Assembly: GCA_020637395.1 (NCBI GenBank)
Contig: JACJWA010000001.1
Location: 558,001 to 622,000 of the forward strand
DNA: 64,000 nt
Direction of reading: 5' to 3'
Source: Calditrichota bacterium
Lineage (GTDB): Bacteria > Electryoneota > RPQS01
The notes below the pieces were generated by a model. The model worked only from the letters and a program-made list of their open reading frames with translations, made no database searches and was not told where the DNA came from. Of the stretch, positions 1 to 8,418 are shown piece after piece. Position 1 is the stretch's first letter. Each line of letters begins with the position of its first letter. A program made the position numbers and the translations under genes.

Positions 1-332
1 TCCGCCATATGATACATGCGAGCCACGAAGCTCAAATTCTCGCGGATCGTGAGATCTTCCCAATACGAAAATTTCTGAGTCATGTAACCGACGCTGCGCT
101 TGATGTCGTCGCTTTCCCTGCGAATGTCAAACCCCAAACAGGTTCCTGTCCCCTCATCCGGACGCAGGAGCCCGCACATCATACGGATCGTCGTCGTTTT
201 GCCGCTGCCGTTCGGACCCAGAAAGCCAAAGATTTCACCTCGCCGCACCTGCAGCGAGACGTGATTCACGACTCGCTTGTGAGAGAAACTCTTGGTCAGT
301 CCGCGCACGTCAATGGCAAGCTCGCTGTTCAT
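1..332 (-). CDS. ABC transporter ATP-binding protein, N-terminal part (cut by window edge)
   Basis: This is the N-terminal 110 or so residues of a cytoplasmic ABC ATPase that would power an exporter. Reading the minus strand from ATG 332-330 shows a Walker A motif GPNGSGKTT at residues 39-47 and a Q-loop region near 'GYMTQKF'. The 3' part lies outside the window, so the signature motif and Walker B cannot be seen. Its start overlaps the stop of the HlyD-like gene by four bases (ATGA), so the two are one operon and translationally coupled. The arrangement adaptor then ATPase, with permease presumably beyond the edge, resembles YbhG-YbhF-YbhSR type drug exporters. The substrate cannot be told from the sequence. 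Confidence 0.9.
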   Translation of the reverse strand, partial: MNSELAIDVRGLTKSFSHKRVVNHVSLQVRRGEIFGFLGPNGSGKTTTIRMMCGLLRPDEGTGTCLGFDIRRESDDIKRSVGYMTQKFSYWEDLTIRENLSFVARMYHMA

Positions 333-1297
333 TGCAGCATGACGCTCACAGGTTGTCCAACATTCAGAGCCGCGCTCGTTGGATCATCGGGCACCGCTTC
401 CGCCATGAACACCAGCTTGGATCGCGTCTCGTTGCTGTAAATGATCGGTGGAGTATATTCCGCAGTGCGGGAAATGTAGCTAATCTTTCCGGCAACCGGA
501 GTGGCGCGTCCGTCCAGAGAGATCGAAACGGCAGTACCCACCTGGAGATCTCCTAATCGGGACTCCGGAATGAAAAAGCGCACTTTCATGTTCTTCTCCG
601 GGAGTAGCCGGATCACAGGCATTCCCGGTGAAACCCACTCACCCACCTGATACAACACGTCGTACACCAACCCGCCCTCAGGCACGTTCACGGCCTTCTG
701 CGACAGTCGCCATTCCGATTGCTCAAGCGAAGCGCGCAGGGACTGAATCTGGGCCGCCTGAGCGCGAAGCTGATCCTCGCGCGCCGGAAGTTTGGCCACC
801 TCCAGTTGACTGCGAAGCTCGCGCACCTTGGCCGTGGCAAGTTCGGCCTGCGTGCGTGCGAGATCGTATTCTTCGCTGGACACACCGCCCGACTGAAAGA
901 CAGCTTCCGTTCGCTTCAACGTTGCGAGCAGCAGGGACTCATTGGCCAAGGCCTGATCGAGCTGAGCCTTAATGACTGCCGTTTCCTGCGGGCGTCTGCC
1001 CTGACGGATGTCCGCAAGCGTCGCTTCCGCGGCCTGAAGTTGTTCTCGGACCTGCTCCACTCCGGCTCGTTCCACGGTGGCTTCCAGGTAGAAGAGCGGA
1101 CTACCCGAAGATGCGACCGTTCCTTTCGGTGTCACGACCGAGTCCAGACGGCCTGCCTGAGAGGTGGCCACATCCACAAACTCCGCTTCCACGTACCCGG
1201 AAAAGCTGCCGACGTCTTCCGATTTACAGCCAAGAGCCAAAAGCAGCGCCAGCCCTATGACAACAATCGCCCCGCGTTTACTCGTGTGAGCTTCCAT
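329..1297 (-). CDS. HlyD/YbhG-like membrane-fusion (periplasmic adaptor) lipoprotein
   Basis: This 322-residue protein is the periplasmic adaptor of the ABC exporter encoded just downstream. The chosen ATG at 1297 gives a signal sequence with a hydrophobic run and a lipobox-like LALGC ending at Cys24. An upstream in-frame Met at 1363 would bury this signal. After it come a biotinyl-lipoyl-like half domain ('AGRLDSVVTPKGTV'), a long alpha-helical hairpin rich in Gln, Ala and Glu (about residues 70-205), the second half domain ('GLVYDVLYQVGEWVSPG') and a beta-barrel domain to the C-terminus. This order is typical of YbhG-like adaptors. It is divergent from the flagellar operon and probably not related to motility. 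Confidence 0.88.
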   Translation of the reverse strand: MEAHTSKRGAIVVIGLALLLALGCKSEDVGSFSGYVEAEFVDVATSQAGRLDSVVTPKGTVASSGSPLFYLEATVERAGVEQVREQLQAAEATLADIRQGRRPQETAVIKAQLDQALANESLLLATLKRTEAVFQSGGVSSEEYDLARTQAELATAKVRELRSQLEVAKLPAREDQLRAQAAQIQSLRASLEQSEWRLSQKAVNVPEGGLVYDVLYQVGEWVSPGMPVIRLLPEKNMKVRFFIPESRLGDLQVGTAVSISLDGRATPVAGKISYISRTAEYTPPIIYSNETRSKLVFMAEAVPDDPTSAALNVGQPVSVMLQ

Positions 1298-1327
1298 AAA
1301 CAAGTTCTCGTAGAAAGTTGACCTCTT

Positions 1328-1356
1328 AAAGTACTGAACATCGCCCCGAAAGGCAA
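1328..1356 (-). promoter_or_regulatory. candidate sigma-70 promoter for the exporter operon
   Basis: On the minus strand, TTGCCT (1356-1351) and TACTTT (1333-1328) are separated by 17 bases and lie about 30 bases upstream of the HlyD-like start. The fit is moderate and the start site is untested. Confidence 0.4.
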
Positions 1357-1591
1357 TCTTCACTTCTGGCGTAATATCAAGGAGCAGAAGCTACTCTGCG
1401 GCACATCGTTTGCGACTCGACATAACATGTGTTCAGGCAAGTTCAAGCTCTTGAGCACGGAAAATGGTGCCGGAGCCGAACTGGCCGGAGGCAGTCCTTG
1501 TCCACGCAAGATTACCCGCTATTGGGATAAAATGTATAAATATCAATATGTTGAATAATTAAGACTGATCAAAATTAAAGTTCTTTTGAGG

Positions 1592-1609
1592 TCGGCACGA
1601 TAACTGCTT
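1592..1609 (+). promoter_or_regulatory. sigma-54 type promoter upstream of flgC
   Basis: The sequence TCGGCACGATAACTGCTT carries the invariant GG (1594-1595) and GC (1606-1607) with exactly 10 bases between them, and GGCACG plus TGCTT match the sigma-54 consensus well. The expected start site is near 1619, which leaves a leader of about 27 bases before the flgC ATG. A second close match lies before flgF, which supports sigma-54 control of early or middle flagellar genes in this organism. Confidence 0.75.
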
Positions 1610-1645
1610 ATTGCCCTTGTGTCAAGAAAGTTCAAGGAATTGTTG

Positions 1646-2134
1646 ATGGAAATCCATCCCCTGTTCGCCGGCATGAACTCAAGCACTTCGGGCATGACAG
1701 CCCAGCGCAAGCGGATGAACGCAATCGCCGAAAACATTGCGAACATCGAGACCACGCGCACCGAAGAGGGCGGACCATACCGCCGCAAGGCGACTTCGCT
1801 GACGGAAGATAAGAGCTTTGAAATCGCGCTGAGCAATAGCACCAATCAAACGCTCGCCCGCGCCGACAAGAATCACATGTTTGGCCGCGACGAATCCAAG
1901 ACTCTCGCCAGCATGAGCGGAGTCAAGGCGACCGTTGAGCAAGATCCGTCAGCCTTTCGCGAAGTCTATGATCCGGATCATCCGGACGCCGACGAAAATG
2001 GAATCGTGCGCCTGCCAAACGTTGATCTCGTGCAGGAGATGACGGACTTGATCAGCGCATCGCGCGCCTTTGAAGCCAACGTGACTGCCTTCAATGCCAC
2101 CAAAGCCATGATGAAGAAGGCGCTTGAACTCTAA
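1646..2134 (+). CDS. flgC: flagellar basal-body proximal rod protein FlgC
   Basis: FlgC forms part of the proximal rod that crosses the periplasm. The 162-residue product has the conserved N-terminal rod/hook motif 'AIAENIANIETTRTEEGGPYRRK' region (about residues 27-48) and the C-terminal 'ASRAFEANVTAFNATKAMMKKALEL' helix (both quoted blocks are shown only to locate them). ATG 1646 is preceded by AAGGAAT. An upstream in-frame start at 1619 would lie at the predicted transcription start, so it is rejected. The gene is first in the operon, directly behind a sigma-54 promoter; flgB, which normally precedes flgC, is absent. Confidence 0.95.
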   Translation: MEIHPLFAGMNSSTSGMTAQRKRMNAIAENIANIETTRTEEGGPYRRKATSLTEDKSFEIALSNSTNQTLARADKNHMFGRDESKTLASMSGVKATVEQDPSAFREVYDPDHPDADENGIVRLPNVDLVQEMTDLISASRAFEANVTAFNATKAMMKKALEL

Positions 2135-2136
2135 TC

Positions 2137-2325
2137 ATGAAAGTTTCTCCGACCTACACTCCCGTCCAACAAATGGCGAACGCGCCCAAGCCTCCTGCGT
2201 CTTCAGCACCGGATCGCTCGGACGCCGAAGATCGGCTCAGGGAGCTCATCGCGCAAAAGCGCACTGAGTTGGAGGGCTTTCGACCTTTTGAAGAATTGGG
2301 CAAACACCTCGACTTGAGGGCATAG
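2137..2325 (+). CDS. small protein of unknown function between flgC and fliE
   Basis: I do not recognise this 62-residue protein. It starts three bases after the flgC stop and ends two bases before the fliE start, so it is very probably translated as part of the operon. The N-terminal half is Pro/Ala/Ser-rich and probably disordered. The C-terminal half (about residues 27-62) is a charged amphipathic helix, 'DAEDRLRELIAQKRTELEG', then 'FRPFEELGKHLDL'. There is no signal peptide or membrane segment. A small export chaperone, a rod-associated protein or a FliE partner are possibilities, but none is shown by the sequence. Confidence 0.7.
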   Translation: MKVSPTYTPVQQMANAPKPPASSAPDRSDAEDRLRELIAQKRTELEGFRPFEELGKHLDLRA

Positions 2326-2327
2326 AC

Positions 2328-2624
2328 ATGATTCACGGCATAGACCAGATCAAACCCATTCCCCAGATTGTTCAGACTCCGTCCGAACTCAAGCCGGAAA
2401 GTTCCGGCAGTTTCGGCGAGACTCTGGCTGAGTTTGTGGGTGGCGTGAACAAGATGCAGTTGGCGGCCGCCGAAAAGACGGAACTTTTCGCTACCGGTCA
2501 GATTCAGGATGTTCATGAAGTCATGGCCGCAGCCGAAGAAGCCTCCATCTCGATGGCGCTCTTGCTGGAAATCCGCAAGAAAGCCCTGGAAGGCTATCAA
2601 GAACTAATGCGCACGCCCGTCTAA
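2328..2624 (+). CDS. fliE: flagellar hook-basal body complex protein FliE
   Basis: FliE joins the MS ring to the rod and is among the first substrates of the flagellar export gate. The 98-residue product has the family's typical size and conserved C-terminal part: 'SFGETLAEFVGGVNKMQLAA' near residues 25-45, then 'HEVMAAAEEASISMALLLEIRKKALEGYQELMR' (residues about 64-96; given in part), with the MALLLEIRNK-like core. It sits between a small unknown gene and fliF, the usual flgC-fliE-fliF order. Confidence 0.93.
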   Translation: MIHGIDQIKPIPQIVQTPSELKPESSGSFGETLAEFVGGVNKMQLAAAEKTELFATGQIQDVHEVMAAAEEASISMALLLEIRKKALEGYQELMRTPV

Positions 2625-2647
2625 TCTGACACTACATTTTCTGATTC

Positions 2648-4327
2648 ATGGGAAACCCACTCGACACTCTTCGCGAACTCTGGCAGCGACTCTCAATCAA
2701 TCAGCGCGCTCTGCTGGTGATTGGAGCAGGCGTGTTGATCGCTGTCTCGACTGCGGCGATCAGCTACACCACTCGTCCCGTGCTCGTGACTCTCTATTCG
2801 GGTCTCGAGTCCAAGGATGCCGCGGCGGTCACGGACGGTCTGCGCGATCAGAAGATACCGTACGACGTTTCCAGCGATGGTACGATCAAGGTGCCGCAAG
2901 AGCATGTCAATCAACTGCGCCTGACCTTCGCCGAAAAAGGTATTCCGCACTCCGGCGAACTGGGCTACGAACTGTTTGATAAGCCGATGCTGGGCATGAC
3001 GGATTTTCTGCAGAAGATGAACTATCATCGGGCCGTCGAAGGCGAACTTGCGCGGACCATGACTTCCATTGAAGGCGTGGAGAACGCCCGTGTGCATCTG
3101 GTCGTGCCCGAAAAACGGCTCTTCAAGGAAGACCAAAAGCCGGCCACGGCATCTGTGGTTTTAACCATGAAGACTGGGCATTCGCTCAACAAAAAGCAAG
3201 TTGCCGCTCTGGCAAGCTTGACCGCGTATGCCGTCGAGGGACTCGATCCGGAAAACGTGACCATCATGGACTCGGAAGGGAATCCGCTCACCAACGGTGC
3301 GCGTGACGAACTTGCGGGACTATCAAGCACGCAGCTTGAAATGCAGCAGAGCATAGAGGCGGAGCTTGAGAGCAAAGCCGAGAATCTGATCGAAGATGTG
3401 GTCGGACCCGGTCGCTCGCGAGTCGAGGTGACCGTGAAACTGAACTGGAACCGCATCGAGAGAACCTCTGAAGACTACAATCCAGACCGCATCGCAACGC
3501 TGTCCGAAGAAACTCAGTCAAGCGAAGATACGCAGACCGGTACGTCTGAGAAACTCGTGACAAACTATCAGGTTCCGCGGACTGTGGAAAGAGTGGTTCC
3601 AGAAGTTGGAAACATCGAGCGAATCTGGGCGTCCGTGCTGATTGACGGGGTCTATGAAAACGGTTCCGACGCGGAAGGCAATCCGACTCAGACCTATATA
3701 GAGCGCACGCCGCAGGAGTTGGAGAAATTCCGCTCCCTCGTGGCCAATGCGCTGGGCATAGATGCCACTCGCAGCGATGAACTGACTGTGATTTCCTTTC
3801 AATTCACCGGCAACAAGACTTCACCGGAGCAAGTCAACGAGACTCCGACCGGATGGCTTGACCTTCTGCAGAAGTTTGCCGACAAGATCGTTTTGCTATT
3901 CGTCTTGCTCCTTGCCTTCTTCGCGATTCGCGGTTTCATGAGCAAAGTCAGCGATCGTCTGCCGCAGCTTCCCGCAGCGGTTCCGGCTGGAGCGCTTTCC
4001 GCCGGTGCCGCGGGTCATAGCCTGCCGGGAGGTTCACCGGAGCAACTTGGAGGTGCCACACATGCTCAGCTTCAGCAAGGTGCACAAGCCGGCGGCGCAG
4101 CGTCGCCTATGGGAAAGAGTGGCGTCGTGATGGGTGAAGACGGACCCAAAGTGATCTTTAAGAGCGGTTCCGAAGGACCGAAACTCATTGAGCTCGATGA
4201 CGAAGGACCGTCTATTGAGGCGTTGAGGTCGCAGGAGATTCTGAATCGTACCATTCAATTCGTGATCAACAAGCCCGACAACGCGGCTCAAATTCTACGG
4301 GCATGGGTGGCTGATGCTGGGAACTAA
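2648..4327 (+). CDS. fliF: flagellar MS-ring protein FliF
   Basis: FliF forms the inner-membrane MS ring on which the switch and export gate assemble. The 559-residue protein has an N-terminal membrane helix (about residues 21-43), the YscJ/FliF domain with 'TRPVLVTLYSGLESKDAA' and 'RAVEGELARTMTSIEGVENARVHLVVPE' (in part), a periplasmic ring-building region, a second membrane helix (about residues 415-435, 'IVLLFVLLLAFFAIRGF') and a cytoplasmic tail with a Gly/Ala-rich linker. The last residues, 'FVINKPDNAAQILRAWV', are the FliG-binding tail. The end overlaps the fliG start by 14 bases, consistent with coupled synthesis of the ring and rotor. Confidence 0.97.
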   Translation: MGNPLDTLRELWQRLSINQRALLVIGAGVLIAVSTAAISYTTRPVLVTLYSGLESKDAAAVTDGLRDQKIPYDVSSDGTIKVPQEHVNQLRLTFAEKGIPHSGELGYELFDKPMLGMTDFLQKMNYHRAVEGELARTMTSIEGVENARVHLVVPEKRLFKEDQKPATASVVLTMKTGHSLNKKQVAALASLTAYAVEGLDPENVTIMDSEGNPLTNGARDELAGLSSTQLEMQQSIEAELESKAENLIEDVVGPGRSRVEVTVKLNWNRIERTSEDYNPDRIATLSEETQSSEDTQTGTSEKLVTNYQVPRTVERVVPEVGNIERIWASVLIDGVYENGSDAEGNPTQTYIERTPQELEKFRSLVANALGIDATRSDELTVISFQFTGNKTSPEQVNETPTGWLDLLQKFADKIVLLFVLLLAFFAIRGFMSKVSDRLPQLPAAVPAGALSAGAAGHSLPGGSPEQLGGATHAQLQQGAQAGGAASPMGKSGVVMGEDGPKVIFKSGSEGPKLIELDDEGPSIEALRSQEILNRTIQFVINKPDNAAQILRAWVADAGN

Positions 4328-5336
4328 ACAAAACACCTCCGCGCGTCTGGTGAATATCCAGAAAGCCGCTGTGCTGATGATTTCGATCGGACCGGATGCC
4401 TCTGCGGAGATTTATAAGCGGCTGCAGCAGGATGAAATCGAAGAAATCACCAAAGAGATGATGAAATTGCGGAACGTGGATTCCGCAACCGCGAACTCCG
4501 TGATCGAAGAGTTCTATCACATGATGTCCGCTCAGGACTTCGTCGCGATCGGCGGCATGCAGTACGCGGAAGATGTTCTCAACCGCTCGCTCGGCCCTGA
4601 AAAAGCCGTCGAGATCATTCGCAGAATCGAGCGCATGATCCGTGTGAAGGGATTCAATGTTCTTAAGAATGTTGATCCCAATCAGCTCTTGGCCTTCATG
4701 CAGAAGGAACATCCGCAGACTATCGCTTTCGTGCTGAGTCAACTCCAGCCGCAGCAAAGCGCGCAGATCCTGGCGGACCTGACTCCAGACCTGCAGGCTG
4801 AGGTGATGATGCGCTACGCCAACATGGAACGCGTCGCTCCGGAAACCATCTCCGCCGTCGAGTCCGTACTCGAATCGCGTGTGGATTTCTCGCAAAGCTC
4901 CAGCAAACTCGGCGGCGTCAAGGCCGCGGCGGAAATCCTCAATATGATCGGAACTTCCGCAGAACGTTCTATTCTCTCCAAGATCAATGAACGTGCGCCG
5001 GAGCTTGCCACGGAAATGAAGAACCTCATGTTCGTGTTTGAGGATATCGTGCAGCTCGACGACCGCTCGATTCAGAAGGTTTTGAAGGAAGTGGACAACA
5101 AGGATCTCGCGCTGGCACTCAAGCACGTCAATCCGGAGGTCAAGTCGCGCGTGCTGGCGAACATGTCCGAACGCGCCGCCGAAACCATTCAGGAAGAAAT
5201 CGAATACATGGGGCCTGTACGCTTGAAGGAAGTGGAAGTCGCCCAGCAGCAAGTCGTGGATGCCATCCGCAGACTTGAAGAACAGGGTCAAATTGTGATT
5301 GTCAGTGGAAGCAAGGGCGAGGTCATGGTCGAGTAA
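4314..5336 (+). CDS. fliG: flagellar motor switch protein FliG
   Basis: FliG is the rotor protein that binds FliF and transmits torque from the stator. The 340-residue product is full length, with the N-terminal FliF-binding domain, the middle domain with an EHPQTIA motif ('KEHPQTIAFVLSQL', about residue 125), and the C-terminal torque domain with 'MFVFEDIVQLDDRSIQKVLKE'. The start lies inside the end of fliF. Helix residues of the torque domain look intact, so a functional motor is expected, although the stator genes motA and motB are not in the window. Confidence 0.97.
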   Translation: MLGTKQNTSARLVNIQKAAVLMISIGPDASAEIYKRLQQDEIEEITKEMMKLRNVDSATANSVIEEFYHMMSAQDFVAIGGMQYAEDVLNRSLGPEKAVEIIRRIERMIRVKGFNVLKNVDPNQLLAFMQKEHPQTIAFVLSQLQPQQSAQILADLTPDLQAEVMMRYANMERVAPETISAVESVLESRVDFSQSSSKLGGVKAAAEILNMIGTSAERSILSKINERAPELATEMKNLMFVFEDIVQLDDRSIQKVLKEVDNKDLALALKHVNPEVKSRVLANMSERAAETIQEEIEYMGPVRLKEVEVAQQQVVDAIRRLEEQGQIVIVSGSKGEVMVE

Positions 5337-5337
5337 C

Positions 5338-6033
5338 ATGGGACGCGTACTCAGACTTGCGGACGACCGCCGTGTTCGTCCTGCTTCCTTCAACAATTTC
5401 GACGAGAAACCCGTGAACTATCATCGGGATATCGTCTGCGATCCGCCGCGCGCACTGAAACCTGTGCCGCTTCCCGGGCTGCGCGCCATCAAAGAGACTT
5501 CACTTGAACAACAGCGGCTCACCGCTGATGTGGATGCCGCGCGCCAACAAGGCATCATCGAAGGGAGAGCGCTTGGACAAGAGGATGCCGTTAAAGAGTT
5601 GAGTTCAGCTTTTCAATTGCTTGAACAGTACGCGAAGACCTTGAGTGCCGCGCGGAGTGAACTGGCCGCGAAATTTGAATCGCAGCTGGTTACTCTCGCC
5701 ACACAAATGTCTGAGAAAATCCTCGCCGCCGAATTGTCTGTCAAACCGGAATTGCTCACAGGCATCGTTCGCTCAGCGCTCAAAGAAGTCAGTGCCGCCA
5801 ATCTGGTAACGATTCGAGTCAATCCGCAGGACGTGACCATCGTCAAGCAAATTGCGGAGCAACTGAAAGAGATTCTTGGGAGCAGCTCCGTGCTGGACTT
5901 CAGACCGGATGAGACTTTGAAGCGCGGCGATTGTCTCGTGGACTCTGACATCGGTTCGCTGGACGCAAGGCTTGCAACGCAACTCGCCGCATTGCGCGAA
6001 CAGCTTGAAACGTCCATGGAGAAAGGCGAGTGA
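5338..6033 (+). CDS. fliH: flagellar assembly protein FliH
   Basis: FliH is the peripheral stalk-like regulator of the FliI ATPase in flagellar type III export. The ATG at 5338, one base after the fliG stop, gives 231 residues; a longer in-frame start at 5299 inside fliG is less likely. The protein has a variable N-terminus, a coiled-coil segment (about residues 55-115, rich in Glu, Gln and Ala) and the conserved C-terminal domain with 'LVTIRVNPQDVTIVKQ' and 'DECLVDSDIGSLDARL'-like sequence (here 'GDCLVDSDIGSLDARL'). Its stop overlaps the GTG start of fliI. Confidence 0.9.
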   Translation: MGRVLRLADDRRVRPASFNNFDEKPVNYHRDIVCDPPRALKPVPLPGLRAIKETSLEQQRLTADVDAARQQGIIEGRALGQEDAVKELSSAFQLLEQYAKTLSAARSELAAKFESQLVTLATQMSEKILAAELSVKPELLTGIVRSALKEVSAANLVTIRVNPQDVTIVKQIAEQLKEILGSSSVLDFRPDETLKRGDCLVDSDIGSLDARLATQLAALREQLETSMEKGE

Positions 6034-7337
6034 GCGACCTGCTCTCGCAAGCGCGCGGCATTATTCATCAGGCGAGCCCCGTCCGCGCGGTCGGTCGCGT
6101 CAACAGCGTGCGTGGACTTGTTCTTGAATCCAAAGGTCCGCGCAGCGCCATAGGCAATTTGTGCAGCATTACGACTGCGCAAGGTGTGAAAATGGCCGAG
6201 GTTGTCGGATTTGACGGACCGAATACTCTATTGATGGCGCTGCAAGATCTGAACGGCGTGTGTCCGGGTGATGAGATTGTGGATCTCGACCGCACGCAGC
6301 TCATTCCCGTCGGGTCGCAACTGCTCGGTAGAGTCATCAACAGCTTAGGTGAGCCGATTGACGACAAAGGTCCAATTCAAGCTCAGGCCTTTCGACCGCT
6401 GAACGCCGAAAGTCCGAATCCACTGCGCAGACCGCGTGTCACCAAGCCCTTGCAAGTTGGTGTCCGCGCAATTGACGGACTCTTGACGCTTGGCGTCGGA
6501 CAAAGAGTTGGTATCTTTGCTGGAAGCGGAGTGGGGAAGAGTGTTCTGCTTGGCATGATGGCCAAGTACACGGCTGCGGATGTCATTGTGGTCGGACTTG
6601 TAGGTGAGCGTGGTCGGGAGGTTCGCGACTTTCTCGAGGACGCGCTCGGAGAGGAAGGATTGAAACGCGCGGTGGTTGTGTGCGAAACCTCTGATCGCTG
6701 GCCGTTGCTGCGCATAAAGGGCGCCTTTGCCGCCACCACACTGGCGGAGTACTACAGAGATCAAGGTCTCAATGTGCTCTTGATGATGGACAGTGTCACT
6801 CGTGTTTGTCATGCTCTTCGTGAAGTCGGACTATCACTCAATGAGCCCGTTGCGACTCGAGGATACCCGCCGTCCGTTTTCGCGGCTTTGCCAAAGCTGC
6901 TAGAACGCACGGGGAACACTGAGAAAGGCTCGATCACTGCTCTATACACAGTTTTGGTGGACGGCGATGACATGCTTGAACCGGTCGCCGATACGATGCG
7001 AAGCATTCTTGATGGCCATATTGTCCTTTCGCGCAAGATTGCCGCCCGCAGTCACTATCCCGCGATTGACGTATTGAACAGCATCAGCCGCGTGATGCCA
7101 CAGATTGTGGATAAGGAGCACAAGGCAGCCGTCGCGAAGATCAAAGAGTGGATGTCGGCCTATCAGGATGGCGAGGACCTCATCTCTATTGGCGCATATG
7201 CGCGCGGTTCGCTGCCTGTGCTCGATCAAGCCATTGAGAAACTGCCGGCGATCCATGCGCTGCTTCGACAGGACATGAATCAGGGTTCTACTCTGACGGA
7301 CGCGAAGCAACAGCTTAAGGCGTTGACCGCCTCTTGA
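6030..7337 (+). CDS. fliI: flagellar type III export ATPase FliI
   Basis: FliI is the hexameric ATPase of the export apparatus, homologous to the F1 beta subunit. It starts at GTG 6030, which overlaps the fliH stop (GTGA). The 435-residue product has an N-terminal beta-barrel region, Walker A 'GIFAGSGVGKSVLLG' (about residues 161-175), the glutamate of 'VGERGREVRDFLED', Walker B 'VLLMMDSVTR', and 'ATRGYPPSVFAALPKLLERTG', which is characteristic of flagellar and type III secretion ATPases. The gene lies in the standard fliH-fliI-fliJ order. Confidence 0.97.
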   Translation: MSDLLSQARGIIHQASPVRAVGRVNSVRGLVLESKGPRSAIGNLCSITTAQGVKMAEVVGFDGPNTLLMALQDLNGVCPGDEIVDLDRTQLIPVGSQLLGRVINSLGEPIDDKGPIQAQAFRPLNAESPNPLRRPRVTKPLQVGVRAIDGLLTLGVGQRVGIFAGSGVGKSVLLGMMAKYTAADVIVVGLVGERGREVRDFLEDALGEEGLKRAVVVCETSDRWPLLRIKGAFAATTLAEYYRDQGLNVLLMMDSVTRVCHALREVGLSLNEPVATRGYPPSVFAALPKLLERTGNTEKGSITALYTVLVDGDDMLEPVADTMRSILDGHIVLSRKIAARSHYPAIDVLNSISRVMPQIVDKEHKAAVAKIKEWMSAYQDGEDLISIGAYARGSLPVLDQAIEKLPAIHALLRQDMNQGSTLTDAKQQLKALTAS

Positions 7338-7777
7338 AAAAGTACAGATTCAGTCTTGATCGCGTCCTGCGTGTACGCAGAATTCAGCAAGCCATGAGAC
7401 TTGCGGAACAGAAACGTGCGGAGCGCGCCCTGGCCGCGCAGGAACAGAGGCTGGCAATGTTCACAGGCGAACGTGACGTGCAGTCCGAAGCCATGCTCGT
7501 GGCCCAGTCCGCACCATTTCGCGTCACGGATAGAACTACGGATTGGCGCTATCTTCAGCGCATCGAGCGGATCGTGGACTATCAGACAGCCGTTGTTCAC
7601 GAGCACGAGACACAAGTGGATGAGGCGAGCAAGCGATTCCTCATCGCACGGCAAGGCTGTCTCGGATTGGAAAAACTCGAAGCGAAGCAGCGCGATGCGT
7701 GGTTCGCCGAGTTTCTGGTGGAAGATCAGAAGAATGCGGATGATCGCCCGCGCAAGCGACCTTACTCAAGATCATGA
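7334..7777 (+). CDS. fliJ: flagellar export protein FliJ
   Basis: FliJ is the central-stalk coiled-coil partner of the FliI hexamer. The 147-residue product is almost wholly helical and charged, opening with 'YRFSLDRVLRVRRIQQAMRL', which matches the family's N-terminal 'F.L..VL..R' pattern. The start appears to be TTG at 7334, overlapping the fliI stop (TTGA); no ATG exists close by in this frame until residue 17. Identification rests on position, size, heptad character and the N-terminal pattern. Confidence 0.85.
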   Translation: MKKYRFSLDRVLRVRRIQQAMRLAEQKRAERALAAQEQRLAMFTGERDVQSEAMLVAQSAPFRVTDRTTDWRYLQRIERIVDYQTAVVHEHETQVDEASKRFLIARQGCLGLEKLEAKQRDAWFAEFLVEDQKNADDRPRKRPYSRS

Positions 7778-8418
7778 AAAAACTACTGCCAACCATCGGA
7801 CTCTACGTCGGAACATTCATCGTGTTGAATGTCGCGATGTACTTCATCCTCCGATTCACACAGCCGCAACCATCACCAAGCGAAGTTGCGGCGCATGAGG
7901 CATCCGCGGATAGCGCGGGCGTGCATGCGGATTCGACACACGCGATCGAGCATCACTCGGATTCCACACACGCGGAGTTTGATCCCGAGTTCACCGACGA
8001 TCACCAAACCGAGCAGCAGGCTGATCATGCAGGCTCTGAAGATGGAGTACCAGAAACTGCCCACGCTGCTGCGGAAACTCATAGTCAGGAAAGTAATGCG
8101 CAGAAGCCAGACAGCGAAGCGCATGCAACGCCTAAGCCTGAGACCTCCGAAGAGACTGCGGCACTCGAAGAGCAGGACTCACCTGATTCTCCGCGTTCCG
8201 AAGCTGAGATTGCCAAGCTTGCCAAGATGCTTGAAGGCATGAAGCCTACGGAAGCCGCAACGATTGCTGAACGCCTGCCTGCTGAGACGATCGTGCAGTT
8301 GGTCATGCGCATGAAGGCGCGCAACGGCGCGAAGATGATGGCGTCACTTCCCGTCCCGCTCGCGGCCTCCGTCGCGGAACGTATGGCGGAGCTATCCGGA
8401 GCGAAGAAGTCTTCATGA
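7774..8418 (+). CDS. MotE-like membrane protein with MgtE N-type domain
   Basis: The 214-residue protein has a single N-terminal membrane helix (about residues 7-27), an acidic, His/Ala/Ser-rich linker of about 110 residues that is probably extended in the periplasm, and a C-terminal MgtE intracellular N-type domain ('AKLAKMLEGMKPTEAATIAE', then 'MRMKARNGAKMMASL'). This domain is structurally like the FliG middle domain. Proteins of this form, often named MotE or FliG-like chaperones, are regularly found between fliJ and fliK. The start overlaps fliJ and the end overlaps fliK (both ATGA). The topology of the C-terminal domain is uncertain. Confidence 0.8.
   Translation: MKKLLPTIGLYVGTFIVLNVAMYFILRFTQPQPSPSEVAAHEASADSAGVHADSTHAIEHHSDSTHAEFDPEFTDDHQTEQQADHAGSEDGVPETAHAAAETHSQESNAQKPDSEAHATPKPETSEETAALEEQDSPDSPRSEAEIAKLAKMLEGMKPTEAATIAERLPAETIVQLVMRMKARNGAKMMASLPVPLAASVAERMAELSGAKKSS

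Larger units (their letters stand above)
1298..1645. other. divergent intergenic region between exporter operon and flgC operon
   Basis: This 348-base stretch separates two divergent operons. The left end holds a candidate promoter for the exporter. The right end holds a sigma-54 type promoter for flgC. The middle (about 1400-1590) is AT-richer towards the right and could hold binding sites for a sigma-54 activator, but I see no clear inverted repeat. No FlgB-like coding sequence is present in any frame here. Confidence 0.6.

Noticed and set aside
1400..1590. Possible hidden flgB upstream of flgC
   Set aside because: No frame shows the N-terminal rod motif or sufficient length in the 348-base gap.
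4266..5396. Long minus-strand open frame opposite fliG
   Set aside because: It is antisense to a fully conserved gene, has no ribosome site and encodes low-complexity, His-rich sequence typical of a shadow frame.
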